Shown: piece after piece, positions 29,489 to 38,293 of the stretch
Position numbering within the stretch: position 1 is the first letter of the stretch
How the letters are laid out: every line of letters begins with the position of its first letter
Source of the DNA: Oceanipulchritudo coccoides
GTDB lineage: Bacteria; Verrucomicrobiota; Verrucomicrobiia; Opitutales; Oceanipulchritudinaceae
DNA length: 64,000 nucleotides
Assembly (NCBI RefSeq): GCF_010500615.1
Contig: NZ_JAAGNX010000002.1
Span: forward strand, 734,990-798,989
Reading direction: 5' to 3'
Position numbers and translations under genes: made by a program
The notes under the pieces: generated by a model
Told to the model about the DNA's origin: nothing
The model's input: the letters and a program-made list of their open reading frames with translations, nothing else
Database searches by the model: none

Positions 29489-31792
29489 CTAGTCCTCTTC
29501 GCGCTTCCTGCGGGGAGCGCGACGACGGTCATCCTGGCGGCGGCGTGGGCGGTCACCGCCCCGGTCACCGCGATCACCCCGGTCGCCGCGATCACTGCGG
29601 CGCGGTTCCTGTGGTGAGGACTCAGCCTTTTCCTTGGCTGCCGCGACTTTCTCGCTGATCTCATCGCCTTCACCATTGCGTTCGGCAAGTGCGGCGGTAC
29701 GGCTCAGGCGCACGCGGCCCTTTTCGTCAATACCGATACACTTGACCCACATGAGGTCGCCCATGGCGCAGACGTCGTCGACATAATTGACACGGAAATC
29801 GGCCAGTTCGGAAACGTGCACGAGGCCTTCCTTTCCGGGAAGACATTCGACAAAGGCACCGAAGTCCTTCACGCCGCGGACAGTACCGTGGTAGAGCTTA
29901 CCTTCCTCGATCTCGGCCGTGAGGGCCTTGATTTCGTCGAGGGCGCGATCCATGGACTCGCCGCTGGTTGCATAAACGCTGATCTTACCGGAGTTGTCAT
30001 CGTGGATGTCCACTTCGGCACCGGAAACTTCGCAGATCCGGCGGATGGTTTTGCCGCCAGGGCCAATGATGAAGCCGATTTTCTCCGGATCAATTTCAAT
30101 GGTCTCGATACGCGGGGCGTACGGACTCAGTTCCTCACGCGGCTTGTCGATAGTCGACTTCATGGCTTCGAGGATCATTTCCCGGAGTTCGCGGTTACGG
30201 ACAATGGATTCCTTGGCAATCTCGTGGGGAAGGCCGTTAATCTTCAGGTCCAACTGGAATCCGGTGATCCCGTTCTTGGTACCGCAGATTTTGAAGTCCA
30301 TATCGCCGAAGTGGTCTTCCGCGCCAATGATGTCGGAGAGGAGCACGTGCTTGGCAATCTTGCCATCCTTGTCGGTCTTGGTGACAAGTCCAACGGAAAT
30401 CCCTGCGACCATATCGCTGATCGGCACACCGGCATCCATCAGGGACAGGCACCCGCCACAGACTGAAGCCATGGAGGTGGAACCGTTTGATTCCATGATT
30501 TCCGAAACCAGACGGACCGTGTAGGGGAACTCGTCCTCGGCCGGAAGGACCGGCAGGAGGGAGCGCTCAGCAAGGGCACCATGGCCAATTTCGCGTCGGC
30601 CCGGGCCCATGATGCGGCCTGTTTCACCGACCGAGAAATTCGGGAAGTTGTAATGCAGGAGGAAGCTCTTTTCGCGAGGACCACCAGTCAACCCGTCCAT
30701 GCTCTGTGAATCCGAGCGTGAGCCGAGAGTGGTGAAGACCATTCCCTGGGTTTCTCCGCGTTGGAAAAGAGCGGATCCATGGACTCGCGGGTAGAGGCCA
30801 ACATGGCACTCAATATCGCGGAGGTCCGATGGGCTGCGGCCATCAGCACGCTTGCCGGATTCAAGAATGTTTTCGCGGTAGATTTCCTCTTGGAGGACCT
30901 CGAAGGCGAGCATGACTTGGTTGGAGTCATAGTCGTCTCCATCGCGCTCAGCCATCTTTTCTTCGACTTCCTTCTTGAGGGCGTCGACAGCATCCTGACG
31001 GGCGGCCTTTTCTTCCTTGAAGACGGCCTCTGCCATTTTCTTGCCGACGATTTTGCGGGCGAAGTCGAGGTTTTCATCCGTCACGACGAAGAGGTCGAAG
31101 GTTTTCTTGGTCTTGCCGACCATCTTGGCGAGTTCCTTCTGTGCCTTGATGATGGGCTGGATTGCCTTCTGGGCATATTCCAGGGCTTCGACAAACTTGT
31201 CGTCCGGCAGCTCTTCGGCAGAGCCTTCGATCATCATCATTTCATTTTCGTTTCCGACGTAGATGAGATCCAGCTCGGATTCGTATTGCTGTTCGTGGGT
31301 CGGGTTGACGACGAATTCATCATCAATGAGTCCAAGGCGGATACAGGCAATCGGGCCATTCCATGGAATATCCGAGCAAACCAGCGCCGCCGAGGCACCG
31401 TTCACAAGAAGAACATCCGGTTCGTTGATGAGGTCGGCGGTGAGGAGGATTCCCTGCACCTGGACTTCATTGAAAAACCCTTTTGGAAAGAGCGGACGCA
31501 ATGGGCGGTCCGTCAGGCGTGAAGTGAGGATTTCCTTTTCAGAAGGACGACCCTCGCGTTTGAAGAAGCCACCGGGGATCCGGCCTGCGGCCGCGAATTT
31601 TTCGCGGTAATCGACGGTGAGTGGAAACCAGTCCTGTCCTTCACGGATTTTCGCGGCTGCGGTGGCAGCCACAAAAACGGTTGTTTCTCCGGACTGGATC
31701 GTCACGGCGCCGTTGGCCTGCTTGGCCACACTTCCTGTTTCAATGGTGATACCGTATTCTTCTACGGTAACGGAGTATTTCTGTTTCAGCAT
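29489..31792 (-). CDS. pnp: Polyribonucleotide nucleotidyltransferase (PNPase)
   Basis: The 767-residue phosphorolytic 3'-5' exoribonuclease of mRNA decay. Two RNase PH units are present, the first with [21 protein letters not shown] and the second with [32 protein letters not shown] and catalytic DxxGD-type acids in [17 protein letters not shown]. Then come a KH domain ([14 protein letters not shown]) and an S1 domain ([21 protein letters not shown]). The last 40 residues are an unusual Asp-Arg-Gly repeat tail rich in arginine. It follows rpsO after 193 bases containing a long hairpin, and is closed by a strong terminator. Confidence 0.97.
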   Translation of the reverse strand: MLKQKYSVTVEEYGITIETGSVAKQANGAVTIQSGETTVFVAATAAAKIREGQDWFPLTVDYREKFAAAGRIPGGFFKREGRPSEKEILTSRLTDRPLRPLFPKGFFNEVQVQGILLTADLINEPDVLLVNGASAALVCSDIPWNGPIACIRLGLIDDEFVVNPTHEQQYESELDLIYVGNENEMMMIEGSAEELPDDKFVEALEYAQKAIQPIIKAQKELAKMVGKTKKTFDLFVVTDENLDFARKIVGKKMAEAVFKEEKAARQDAVDALKKEVEEKMAERDGDDYDSNQVMLAFEVLQEEIYRENILESGKRADGRSPSDLRDIECHVGLYPRVHGSALFQRGETQGMVFTTLGSRSDSQSMDGLTGGPREKSFLLHYNFPNFSVGETGRIMGPGRREIGHGALAERSLLPVLPAEDEFPYTVRLVSEIMESNGSTSMASVCGGCLSLMDAGVPISDMVAGISVGLVTKTDKDGKIAKHVLLSDIIGAEDHFGDMDFKICGTKNGITGFQLDLKINGLPHEIAKESIVRNRELREMILEAMKSTIDKPREELSPYAPRIETIEIDPEKIGFIIGPGGKTIRRICEVSGAEVDIHDDNSGKISVYATSGESMDRALDEIKALTAEIEEGKLYHGTVRGVKDFGAFVECLPGKEGLVHVSELADFRVNYVDDVCAMGDLMWVKCIGIDEKGRVRLSRTAALAERNGEGDEISEKVAAAKEKAESSPQEPRRSDRGDRGDRGDRGGDRPRRRQDDRRRAPRRKREED

Positions 31793-31820
31793 GTATCTTT
31801 GACTTTATGTATGAACGGTA

Positions 31821-31838
31821 GATACGCGGATGCGTATC
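31821..31838 (-). promoter_or_regulatory. Small hairpin in the pnp leader
   Basis: A perfect 7-base-pair stem with a 4-base loop (ATCC in the transcript), 29 bases before the pnp start codon. Its core CGCATCCGCG recurs in a hairpin upstream of rpsO at 32340-32349. A role in control of pnp is an inference. Confidence 0.55.
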
Positions 31839-31848
31839 CTGTATGGTA

Positions 31849-31941
31849 GTTCTCCAAGACCAGCTGAGTTTAGGAAGCTCGCCTGCCTGGCTGTACCGGG
31901 CAGGCGGACTTCCTACAGCTTGCAGCCGTGGAATGGAGAAC
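31849..31941 (-). promoter_or_regulatory. Long imperfect hairpin in the rpsO-pnp spacer
   Basis: Four nested paired blocks fold into one 93-base stem-loop: 31849-31855 with 31935-31941, 31862-31866 with 31916-31920, 31871-31877 with 31909-31915, and 31880-31887 with 31899-31906. There is no T run, so it is not a terminator. In E. coli the rpsO-pnp spacer holds a long stem cut by RNase III, through which PNPase controls its own mRNA. The position is the same here; shared function is inferred. Confidence 0.7.
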
Positions 31942-31985
31942 CGGTAAATGTATGAAACTGCCCGGAAAGAGCAGGAAAGCCCAAC

Positions 31986-32255
31986 TTAGCGGCGGAGCTT
32001 CAAGCGTTCAAGCAATTCCTTGTACTTCTCAAGATCATGGCGTTTGACATAATCGAGAAGTTTGCGACGACGGCTGGTCATGGCGATCAGACCGCGGCGG
32101 CTGTGGAAATCCTTGCGATGAGTCCGCAAGTGCTCCGTCAGGTGAGTGACGCGCTGCGTGAGCAAGGCAATCTGGACCTCAGGGGAGCCTGTGTCCGAGT
32201 CGTGTACTTTGAAATCCGAGATGACGGATGATTTATCGAGTGGTGATTTAGCCAT
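31986..32255 (-). CDS. rpsO: 30S ribosomal protein S15
   Basis: An 89-residue primary 16S rRNA-binding protein of the small subunit. Hallmarks are TGSPEVQIALLTQRVTHLTEHLRTH, the KDFHSRRGL turn, and the C-terminal RRKLLDYVKRHDLEKYKELLERLKLRR. Length is exactly that of the family. It is followed by pnp, the order also found in E. coli. The 235-base upstream spacer has no gene; it contains a small hairpin whose loop motif is repeated before pnp. No Shine-Dalgarno sequence precedes the ATG. Confidence 0.97.
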   Translation of the reverse strand: MAKSPLDKSSVISDFKVHDSDTGSPEVQIALLTQRVTHLTEHLRTHRKDFHSRRGLIAMTSRRRKLLDYVKRHDLEKYKELLERLKLRR

Positions 32256-32337
32256 TTATTATTGTGAGTTTCACGACCACTGGAACCCTCTTGTGAGGAC
32301 TCGAAGGACTCGCCGGAGCCAATCCTACCGTCTATGG

Positions 32338-32351
32338 CCCGCGGATGCGGG
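32338..32351 (-). promoter_or_regulatory. Small hairpin upstream of rpsO
   Basis: CCCGC and GCGGG pair around the same 4-base loop as the hairpin in the pnp leader, about 83 bases before the rpsO start. The shared 10-mer is at 32340-32349. No T run follows. The rest of the 32256-32490 spacer holds no tRNA or other gene that I can see. Confidence 0.45.
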
Positions 32352-32490
32352 ACTGGTCGCGGAGGAGGGGCTTTCACCCGCCCTCTTGACGCGGAAAGGG
32401 AGGAAGGTGGTGATCCCGTTTGATTTTGCAAGTAGAAAAGATGAGGGACTCTGGACGAGCGGCCGGGTCAGTAAAACCGGGGATCAGCAA

Positions 32491-33246
32491 TCAGAGGGGA
32501 CAAGATGTCTGGATAAAATGGGAGGGAATCTGGAACTTGGAGGCCATTTGCCCGGCAAGGGCGGTGACTCCATAGCGTTCGGTGGCGTAATGCCCGCAAA
32601 GGTAGAGGTTAAATCGCTCTTCCTGGGCCAGATTGAAGTGCTCCTGTCTCAATTCGCCTGTGATAAGGGTGTCGGTATCGTTTTCACGAAGGCAGGAAAG
32701 GGCGCTGCGCCCGGAACCAGTGAGAATAGCAACGCGTTTTGGGGACTGGCTTCCGAATTCCAGCGCAGTCATGCCATCTTTGAATTCCTCTTGAAGTCGG
32801 GTTTTCAGGACATCCCGGCTTTCGGGGGCCTTGGCCAGCAAGGCAATAGGCGTACCTTCGAAGGGAAGAAACCAGTCTTCGGGCTCCAATCCGATGGCCT
32901 TGGCAAGAAGCCGGTTGTTGCCGATTTCCTGATGTGCATCGAGTGGGAGGTGCGAGCTGTAGACGGCCAGATTGTGATCCATGGCCAATTTCAGCTTCCG
33001 GTAAAGGACATCGGTGTAGCGTTCCGGGGTATTCCAGAAAAGGCCGTGGTGAACGATCAGGAAGTCCACTCCTGCCTCTATGGCCTTCTCAAAGGGAACT
33101 ATTCCCGCATCAACGGCGGCCCCGATTTTCGTGACTTCCCCGTTATTTTCGATCTGCAGGCCGTTATTGGCCCCGGGAAAGTCCTGGATGGAGGAGCGGT
33201 TGGTGACTTGGTCGCACGCGGTGACAATCTCGGATAAGCTGGGCAT
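32491..33246 (-). CDS. Nif3-like dinuclear metal-centre protein
   Basis: A 251-residue member of the Nif3/YbgI family, hexameric proteins with a two-metal site; some members have been proposed to act as GTP cyclohydrolase I type 2, but the general role is unknown. The metal ligands are recognisable in DFLIVHHGLFWN (near residues 66-77) and in the C-terminal LCGHYATERYGV. It lacks the PII-like insert of longer members. A TTG at 33282 could start it 12 codons earlier, but the ATG at 33246 fits homologues better. It is 53 bases downstream of astB. Confidence 0.9.
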   Translation of the reverse strand: MPSLSEIVTACDQVTNRSSIQDFPGANNGLQIENNGEVTKIGAAVDAGIVPFEKAIEAGVDFLIVHHGLFWNTPERYTDVLYRKLKLAMDHNLAVYSSHLPLDAHQEIGNNRLLAKAIGLEPEDWFLPFEGTPIALLAKAPESRDVLKTRLQEEFKDGMTALEFGSQSPKRVAILTGSGRSALSCLRENDTDTLITGELRQEHFNLAQEERFNLYLCGHYATERYGVTALAGQMASKFQIPSHFIQTSCPL

Positions 33247-33299
33247 GAGGTTGAGTGTGTTAAATGAAAAGGGAACCGGCAAGGCCGGGATCAGGCAAT

Positions 33300-34649
33300 T
33301 TACTGTTGAAAGGGATATATTGGCGGGAGCTCGAGAATACGCGTCAACTCATTGAGGGCCTGTCTCGATTCCTCCAGAAGCAGGGGATCCGCCAGATCTC
33401 CCGGGTGGAGCTCGGTGCGGTAATGGCGGTTAATCCACTTGAGGAGGTCATTGTACAGGGCATCATCGAGAATCAATCGTCCGGCCAGTGCTGCCTCTTC
33501 CGCTTCATTGAGGAGGATTCGCTGCCGGAGGCATGCTGGACCGCCTCCATTTCGCATGCTTTCCTTCAGGTCGAAGGAGAGCAGTTCGGAAATCGGGCAT
33601 GCCGGGTCGTCGAGCCATGCGCTGCAAAGGGCTTTAACCACAGGGCTCTCCTGGCACTCGGCGGGCATGACGAGGAGAAAGCTTTGGTCGGGCTTCTGTA
33701 GCAGCTGACTATTGAAAAGGTAGGTCTTGACCGATTCCTTCAGGGAGACCTGCGAGGCGCTGACTGGGATGAGCTGGAGCGGTTCACCGCTAAGGTGCTC
33801 AAAGGAGCGCTTCAAATTGTCAATGGCCTGCTCCTTGGCGAAAGCCTCTTCATGATAAAGGAATGCGCGGCCGCTGCCGACGGAAATGACATCATTGTGG
33901 AAGACCCCGGCATCAATAGCCTTCGGGGACTGTTGCAGGAAAAGAGTCTGCTCGGATTCCAAGGCATGTAGCCGGGCGATCGCCTGCCAGCTTTCGAGGG
34001 TTTGACGGGCGGGAAACCTCGAGGGAGCAGCAATAGTCGAGTCCAATGCGCTCCGTCCATAGACGAACAGATGGAGGCCCTTTCCCGAAGGTCTGCAGGA
34101 AAGCCGGGTGTGATTGGCGGCTCCTTCGTCGGCCATGGCTTCTCCGCCTGCGAGCGGCGGGTGGACCTGAAAATGGTCTGGGTCCTTGAAAATCGCCTTC
34201 AGCAGCGTCTCCGTGAAGCCTGCCTCGATCGACCGGTGCAGGTTGCCGCTCAGGTTGGCTGGGGTGAAGTGTGCGCGTCCGTCCGCGGTGTCACTGGAAG
34301 GTGCCATTGTACAGGCGTTGGCGGTCCACATTGCGGAGGCCGAACTGGCTGCACGAAGGAGGGCAGGCGACTCCCGGGCCGCCTTTTCGAGAATGCGGGC
34401 ATCATTTGAGCCCGTGAATCCCCAGCTCTGAAGGGCTGTTATGGATGGGCGTTCATGTGGCGGCAGAACAGCCTGAGGGAATCCCCGACGGGCGAGATCA
34501 GCGGCCTTTTCCAGTCCTTGCAGGGCGGCTTGGCGGGGATTGGATGTGGCCGCCTTGTTTGATTCCGAGGCGATATTTCCATGAGAAAGGCCGGCGTAGT
34601 TATGGGTGGGTCCGACCAGGCCATCAAAGTTGAACTCGCGGGTTTCCAT
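33300..34649 (-). CDS. astB: N-succinylarginine dihydrolase
   Basis: A 449-residue enzyme of the guanidine-modifying superfamily that cleaves N2-succinylarginine to succinylornithine, ammonia and CO2. It begins EFNFDGLVGPTHNYAGLSHGN, a near-diagnostic AstB start, and has the catalytic cysteine in GGGPACLRQR near residue 367. In proteobacteria AstB is step two of the arginine succinyltransferase pathway together with AstA, C, D and E; none of those is seen nearby, so its substrate source is unclear. It is divergent from cimA across 91 bases. Confidence 0.93.
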   Translation of the reverse strand: METREFNFDGLVGPTHNYAGLSHGNIASESNKAATSNPRQAALQGLEKAADLARRGFPQAVLPPHERPSITALQSWGFTGSNDARILEKAARESPALLRAASSASAMWTANACTMAPSSDTADGRAHFTPANLSGNLHRSIEAGFTETLLKAIFKDPDHFQVHPPLAGGEAMADEGAANHTRLSCRPSGKGLHLFVYGRSALDSTIAAPSRFPARQTLESWQAIARLHALESEQTLFLQQSPKAIDAGVFHNDVISVGSGRAFLYHEEAFAKEQAIDNLKRSFEHLSGEPLQLIPVSASQVSLKESVKTYLFNSQLLQKPDQSFLLVMPAECQESPVVKALCSAWLDDPACPISELLSFDLKESMRNGGGPACLRQRILLNEAEEAALAGRLILDDALYNDLLKWINRHYRTELHPGDLADPLLLEESRQALNELTRILELPPIYPFQQ

Positions 34650-34740
34650 TAACGAATCAGGATGCCCGGATTCACCCGGGAAGGGAAGTGCAAAGCGATT
34701 TTACGTTGACCAAAAGCGCTAAAGGGCAAACACCGGAGTG

Positions 34741-36321
34741 ATGAAAGACGCGGATTCAATCCTGATCTACGACACGACTTTGCGGGACGGAACGCAAGGC
34801 GAGGGGATATCCTTCTCTGCGGAAGACAAGATTCTGGTCGCCGAGAAGCTCGATTCATTTGGGATTGATTACATTGAGGGCGGCTGGCCCGGCTCGAACC
34901 CGCGTGACATGGTTTTCTTCGACCTGGCGAAGAAGAAGACTTTCAAACATGCCAAAATCACGGCCTTCGGGTCGACACGCCGTGCCAACTTGAAAGCTGA
35001 AGATGATCCCCAGCTGGCGACCCTGCTGGAGGCGGAGACTCCGGTTGTGACGATTTTCGGCAAGACCTGGCTGCTTCACGTGACCGAAGTGCTCCGGACC
35101 ACACCGGAGGAGAACCTTGCCATGATCGAGGACTCGGTCCGCTTCCTGAAGGAGGCTGGGCGCGAGGTTATCTACGACGCGGAACACTTTTTCGATGGGT
35201 TCAAGGACAATCCGGAATACGCCCTCAAGACCTTGAAGGCGGCCGCAAAAGGCGGTGCTGACTGGGTTGTCCTATGCGACACCAACGGGGGTTCCCAGGT
35301 CACTTGGTTGCAGGGCGTCGTGAAGCAGGCTGTTGAGGAAGTGTCACCAGTGCCGGTGGGCATGCATTGCCATAACGATTGTGGCATCGGGGTGGCTCTT
35401 TCCCTTGCCGGTGTGGAAGCCGGGGCACGCATGGTACAGGGTACGCAGAACGGATACGGTGAGCGCGTGGGTAATGCCAATCTCACTACAGTGATGCCGA
35501 GTTTGTGCTTTAAACTTGGATACCATTTTGCCGCTGAGCAAAACCTGGAAAAGCTTTCCCGTCTGGCCCATTCAATCGACAAGTTGGCCAACCTCGTACC
35601 TGACTCCAAGGCTCCCTACATTGGGCGGAGTGCTTTCGCCCACAAGGGTGGGGTGCATGCCAATGCAGCCCAAAAAGTTTCCCGCAGCTACGAACACATT
35701 GAACCCGAGTTGGTCGGGAATCGCCAACGGATTCTTCTTTCCGACATGGCGGGTGGCAGCAGTGTGGCCATGAAAGCTGGTGAATTGGGAATAGAGGTGG
35801 ATCCGAAGTCTTCGGAAATGCGGTCCTTCATTAAACGGCTCAAGGAACGCGAGGCGCGGGGGTACGAATACGAAAACGCGGATGCCAGTTTTCAGGTTTT
35901 GCTCAGTCGCCACTTCCACGGCACAACGGATAATTTCAAGCTGGTCAGTTACCGGACCATCTCCGAAGTGGTGCGGGACAACCACGAGAACATTTCCGAG
36001 GCGGTTGTGAAGATACGCGTCGAGGGGGAAGAAGACATTAAGATTACCGTTGCCGAGTCGACCGGTCCTGTGGGCGCATTGGATCATGCCATGCGTCTGG
36101 CATTCGGGGCTCATTTCCCTGAACTGCGGAATGTCCAGTTGATCGACTACAAGGTACGGATCCTGCAAACCGGTCTGGGGACGGATTCGGTGGTCCAGGT
36201 GCTGATGCTTTCCGGTGACGGGGAAAAGACCTGGTGGACCTGCGGGGCTAATCCCAATATCATTGAGGCTAGCTGGCAGGCTCTGCGTGATTCCTACCGA
36301 TATAAGCTGCTTGAACGATAG
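34741..36321 (+). CDS. cimA: Citramalate synthase
   Basis: Condenses pyruvate and acetyl-CoA to citramalate, giving 2-oxobutanoate for isoleucine without threonine. The HMGL-like barrel starts with IYDTTLRDGTQGEGISFSAEDK (split across residues 8-29), carries VGMHCHNDCGIG and HKGGVHANAAQKV, and is followed by a C-terminal LeuA-type allosteric domain from about residue 400. At 526 residues, its length and the EGGWPGSNPRD segment favour citramalate synthase over isopropylmalate or homocitrate synthase. A GTG directly before the ATG (34738) is an alternative start. It is the first plus-strand gene after the long minus-strand block. Confidence 0.93.
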   Translation: MKDADSILIYDTTLRDGTQGEGISFSAEDKILVAEKLDSFGIDYIEGGWPGSNPRDMVFFDLAKKKTFKHAKITAFGSTRRANLKAEDDPQLATLLEAETPVVTIFGKTWLLHVTEVLRTTPEENLAMIEDSVRFLKEAGREVIYDAEHFFDGFKDNPEYALKTLKAAAKGGADWVVLCDTNGGSQVTWLQGVVKQAVEEVSPVPVGMHCHNDCGIGVALSLAGVEAGARMVQGTQNGYGERVGNANLTTVMPSLCFKLGYHFAAEQNLEKLSRLAHSIDKLANLVPDSKAPYIGRSAFAHKGGVHANAAQKVSRSYEHIEPELVGNRQRILLSDMAGGSSVAMKAGELGIEVDPKSSEMRSFIKRLKEREARGYEYENADASFQVLLSRHFHGTTDNFKLVSYRTISEVVRDNHENISEAVVKIRVEGEEDIKITVAESTGPVGALDHAMRLAFGAHFPELRNVQLIDYKVRILQTGLGTDSVVQVLMLSGDGEKTWWTCGANPNIIEASWQALRDSYRYKLLER

Positions 36322-36448
36322 AGCCGTTTGAACCGTGACGGATTTGTCACATCTTGACCTGGGTTTGACGTAATCAGACACGGCTTGCCTTTGATTGGAC
36401 TGGCGGTCATGGCTGACTTGTGCAGTTTTTTATGTGCTCAAGACAGGC

Positions 36449-38278
36449 ATGAATCCATCCCAGGCAAAAGTCATTGATTTTCGGGAGCTTTCCAGCAACC
36501 GGCTAGTGCGCGCGTTTCTTGGATGTGCCCAATGGATTTTGGAGCCACTCTTGCGGACGCATAAAACCAATGTCACTTACCGGAAGTTGCTGGAGTTGCG
36601 GAAGGAGGATCCGGCAATTTCTTTCTATGACCATGGACTTGAAGCCTTGGGCGTGGTCTATGACATCAGTGAGAAGGATCTTTCAAGAATCCCCTCCGAG
36701 GGACCGGTGTTTCTTCTGGCCAACCACCCCTATGGAGGAGTTGACGGTCTTGTATTGGGATCGCTCCTCGACCGGATCCGGCCGGACAGTCGTTTGCTGG
36801 CCAATTCACTCCTGGACAGGATTGACCACATGGGTGGCCGGTGTTTTTACGTCAACCCGTTTGGGACACCCGACGCGACAAGGGGCAACTTCAAAGGGCT
36901 CAAGCAGACCCTTAAATGGTTAAGGGAAGGACACGCCATGGCGACCTTTCCATCAGGGACCGTTTCGCATCTCAAGTGGGGTTCAAAACGGGTCACTGAT
37001 CCGCTCTGGGCGGAGAACCTGGTCCCCATCATTTTAAAAACCGGTGCAACAATTGTCCCGGTTTATTTTCCCGGCCGTAACAGCGACATCTTCCAGTTAG
37101 CCGGTTTGATTCATCCGTTTCTTCGCACCCTGATGCTTCCGCGGGAGATGGTGAACGCGGCGCAACGGCGGGTCGAAGTCCGGATCGGGAATCCTATCTC
37201 GGCGAAGCGCCTACAACACTTCGGGAATAACCGTGAAGTGATGGATTTCCTGCGCTTGCGGACATACATCCTGCAAAACCGTGAAGTGGCAAAGAAGACA
37301 AAATTCACCTCGGATGCCCGTAAGGCGCATAGCGGTGAACCCATTGTCGATCCCCAACCCCCGGAACTGCTGATCCAGGAGATAGAGAGTCTTAAGAAAA
37401 GCGCCTTATTGCTCGAGCATGGACCGTTTGCGGTTTACGCCGCACAGGCAAATGATATCCCCAACATCCTCCTTGAGATTGGCCGTTTGCGCGAGATCAC
37501 TTTCCGTGCGGTCGGGGAGGGGACTGGTACGCCGCGGGACCTCGACAAGTTTGACGATGATTACTGGCACCTCTTTGTCTGGAACAGGGAAGAATATGAG
37601 CTGCTTGGAGCCTACCGTCTCGGCCTGACGAATGAAATCCTGCCGGTCAAAGGCAAGCGGGGGCTCTATACATCGACCCTTTTCCGCTTCAAGACGAAGC
37701 TTATCCAATCGCTGGATCCGGCGATTGAGTTGGGTCGTTCCTTTGTCGTCGAAAAGTACCAGCGCAAACCATTGTCGCTGGGTTTGCTCTGGAAGGGGAT
37801 CGGGCAGTTTGTCGTGCAACACCCGGATCATTGTCATCTCTTCGGGCCGGTCAGTATCAGCAACGATTACAAGGGCCTCTCGAAGAATCTCATGGTGACC
37901 TATTTGCGGGAACATGCTTTGGACCCTGTCCTTGCCTCGAAGGTAAAGGCCCGGCATCCCACCCGCTCGCGCAATCTGGGCTCACTTGATCGTCGATCAT
38001 TCAAGCGCTCAGTGCGTGATATCGAGGATGTCTCAGCATTGATTTCCGAAATTGAGCGGGAAGAGCGCGGGGTGCCGGTATTGCTACGGCAGTACCTGAA
38101 GTTGAATGCAACCATGTTGAGCTTCAATGTGGACCCGGCCTTTAATGACAGCCTCGATGGCTTGATCCTGATCGACCTGAGGCGGACCTCCATGAAGACG
38201 CTTGAACGCTACATGGGCAAGGACGGTGCAGAGCGGTTTTATGAGCATCACCGCCAGTCGATATCAAGCCTCCCTTAA
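36449..38278 (+). CDS. Fused lysophospholipid acyltransferase / GNAT protein, OlsF-like
   Basis: A 609-residue two-domain protein. The N-terminal half (about residues 80-270) is a PlsC-type acyltransferase with LLANHPYGGVDGLVLGS and FPSGTVSHLKWGS. The C-terminal half (about 310-590) resembles the OlsB-like N-acyltransferase fold: LREITFRAVGEGTGTPRDLDKFDDDYWHL is a typical segment, split here between residues. Fusions of this kind include OlsF, which makes ornithine lipids from ornithine and acyl-ACP. Ornithine-lipid synthesis is therefore the best guess but is not proven; a hemolysin-like annotation is common for such proteins. Start uncertain: a frame-open site at 36395 would add 18 residues. 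Confidence 0.72.
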   Translation: MNPSQAKVIDFRELSSNRLVRAFLGCAQWILEPLLRTHKTNVTYRKLLELRKEDPAISFYDHGLEALGVVYDISEKDLSRIPSEGPVFLLANHPYGGVDGLVLGSLLDRIRPDSRLLANSLLDRIDHMGGRCFYVNPFGTPDATRGNFKGLKQTLKWLREGHAMATFPSGTVSHLKWGSKRVTDPLWAENLVPIILKTGATIVPVYFPGRNSDIFQLAGLIHPFLRTLMLPREMVNAAQRRVEVRIGNPISAKRLQHFGNNREVMDFLRLRTYILQNREVAKKTKFTSDARKAHSGEPIVDPQPPELLIQEIESLKKSALLLEHGPFAVYAAQANDIPNILLEIGRLREITFRAVGEGTGTPRDLDKFDDDYWHLFVWNREEYELLGAYRLGLTNEILPVKGKRGLYTSTLFRFKTKLIQSLDPAIELGRSFVVEKYQRKPLSLGLLWKGIGQFVVQHPDHCHLFGPVSISNDYKGLSKNLMVTYLREHALDPVLASKVKARHPTRSRNLGSLDRRSFKRSVRDIEDVSALISEIEREERGVPVLLRQYLKLNATMLSFNVDPAFNDSLDGLILIDLRRTSMKTLERYMGKDGAERFYEHHRQSISSLP

Positions 38279-38293
38279 TGTAGTGAAAATAGA

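Noticed and set aside
29500-29600. Apparent tandem repeat DNA at the end of pnp
   Set aside because: It is explained by the coding of the Asp-Arg-Gly tail; it is not an intergenic or CRISPR-type repeat.
36336-36351. GTGAC/GTCAC inverted repeat after cimA
   Set aside because: Short stem with no T run; no support as terminator or operator.
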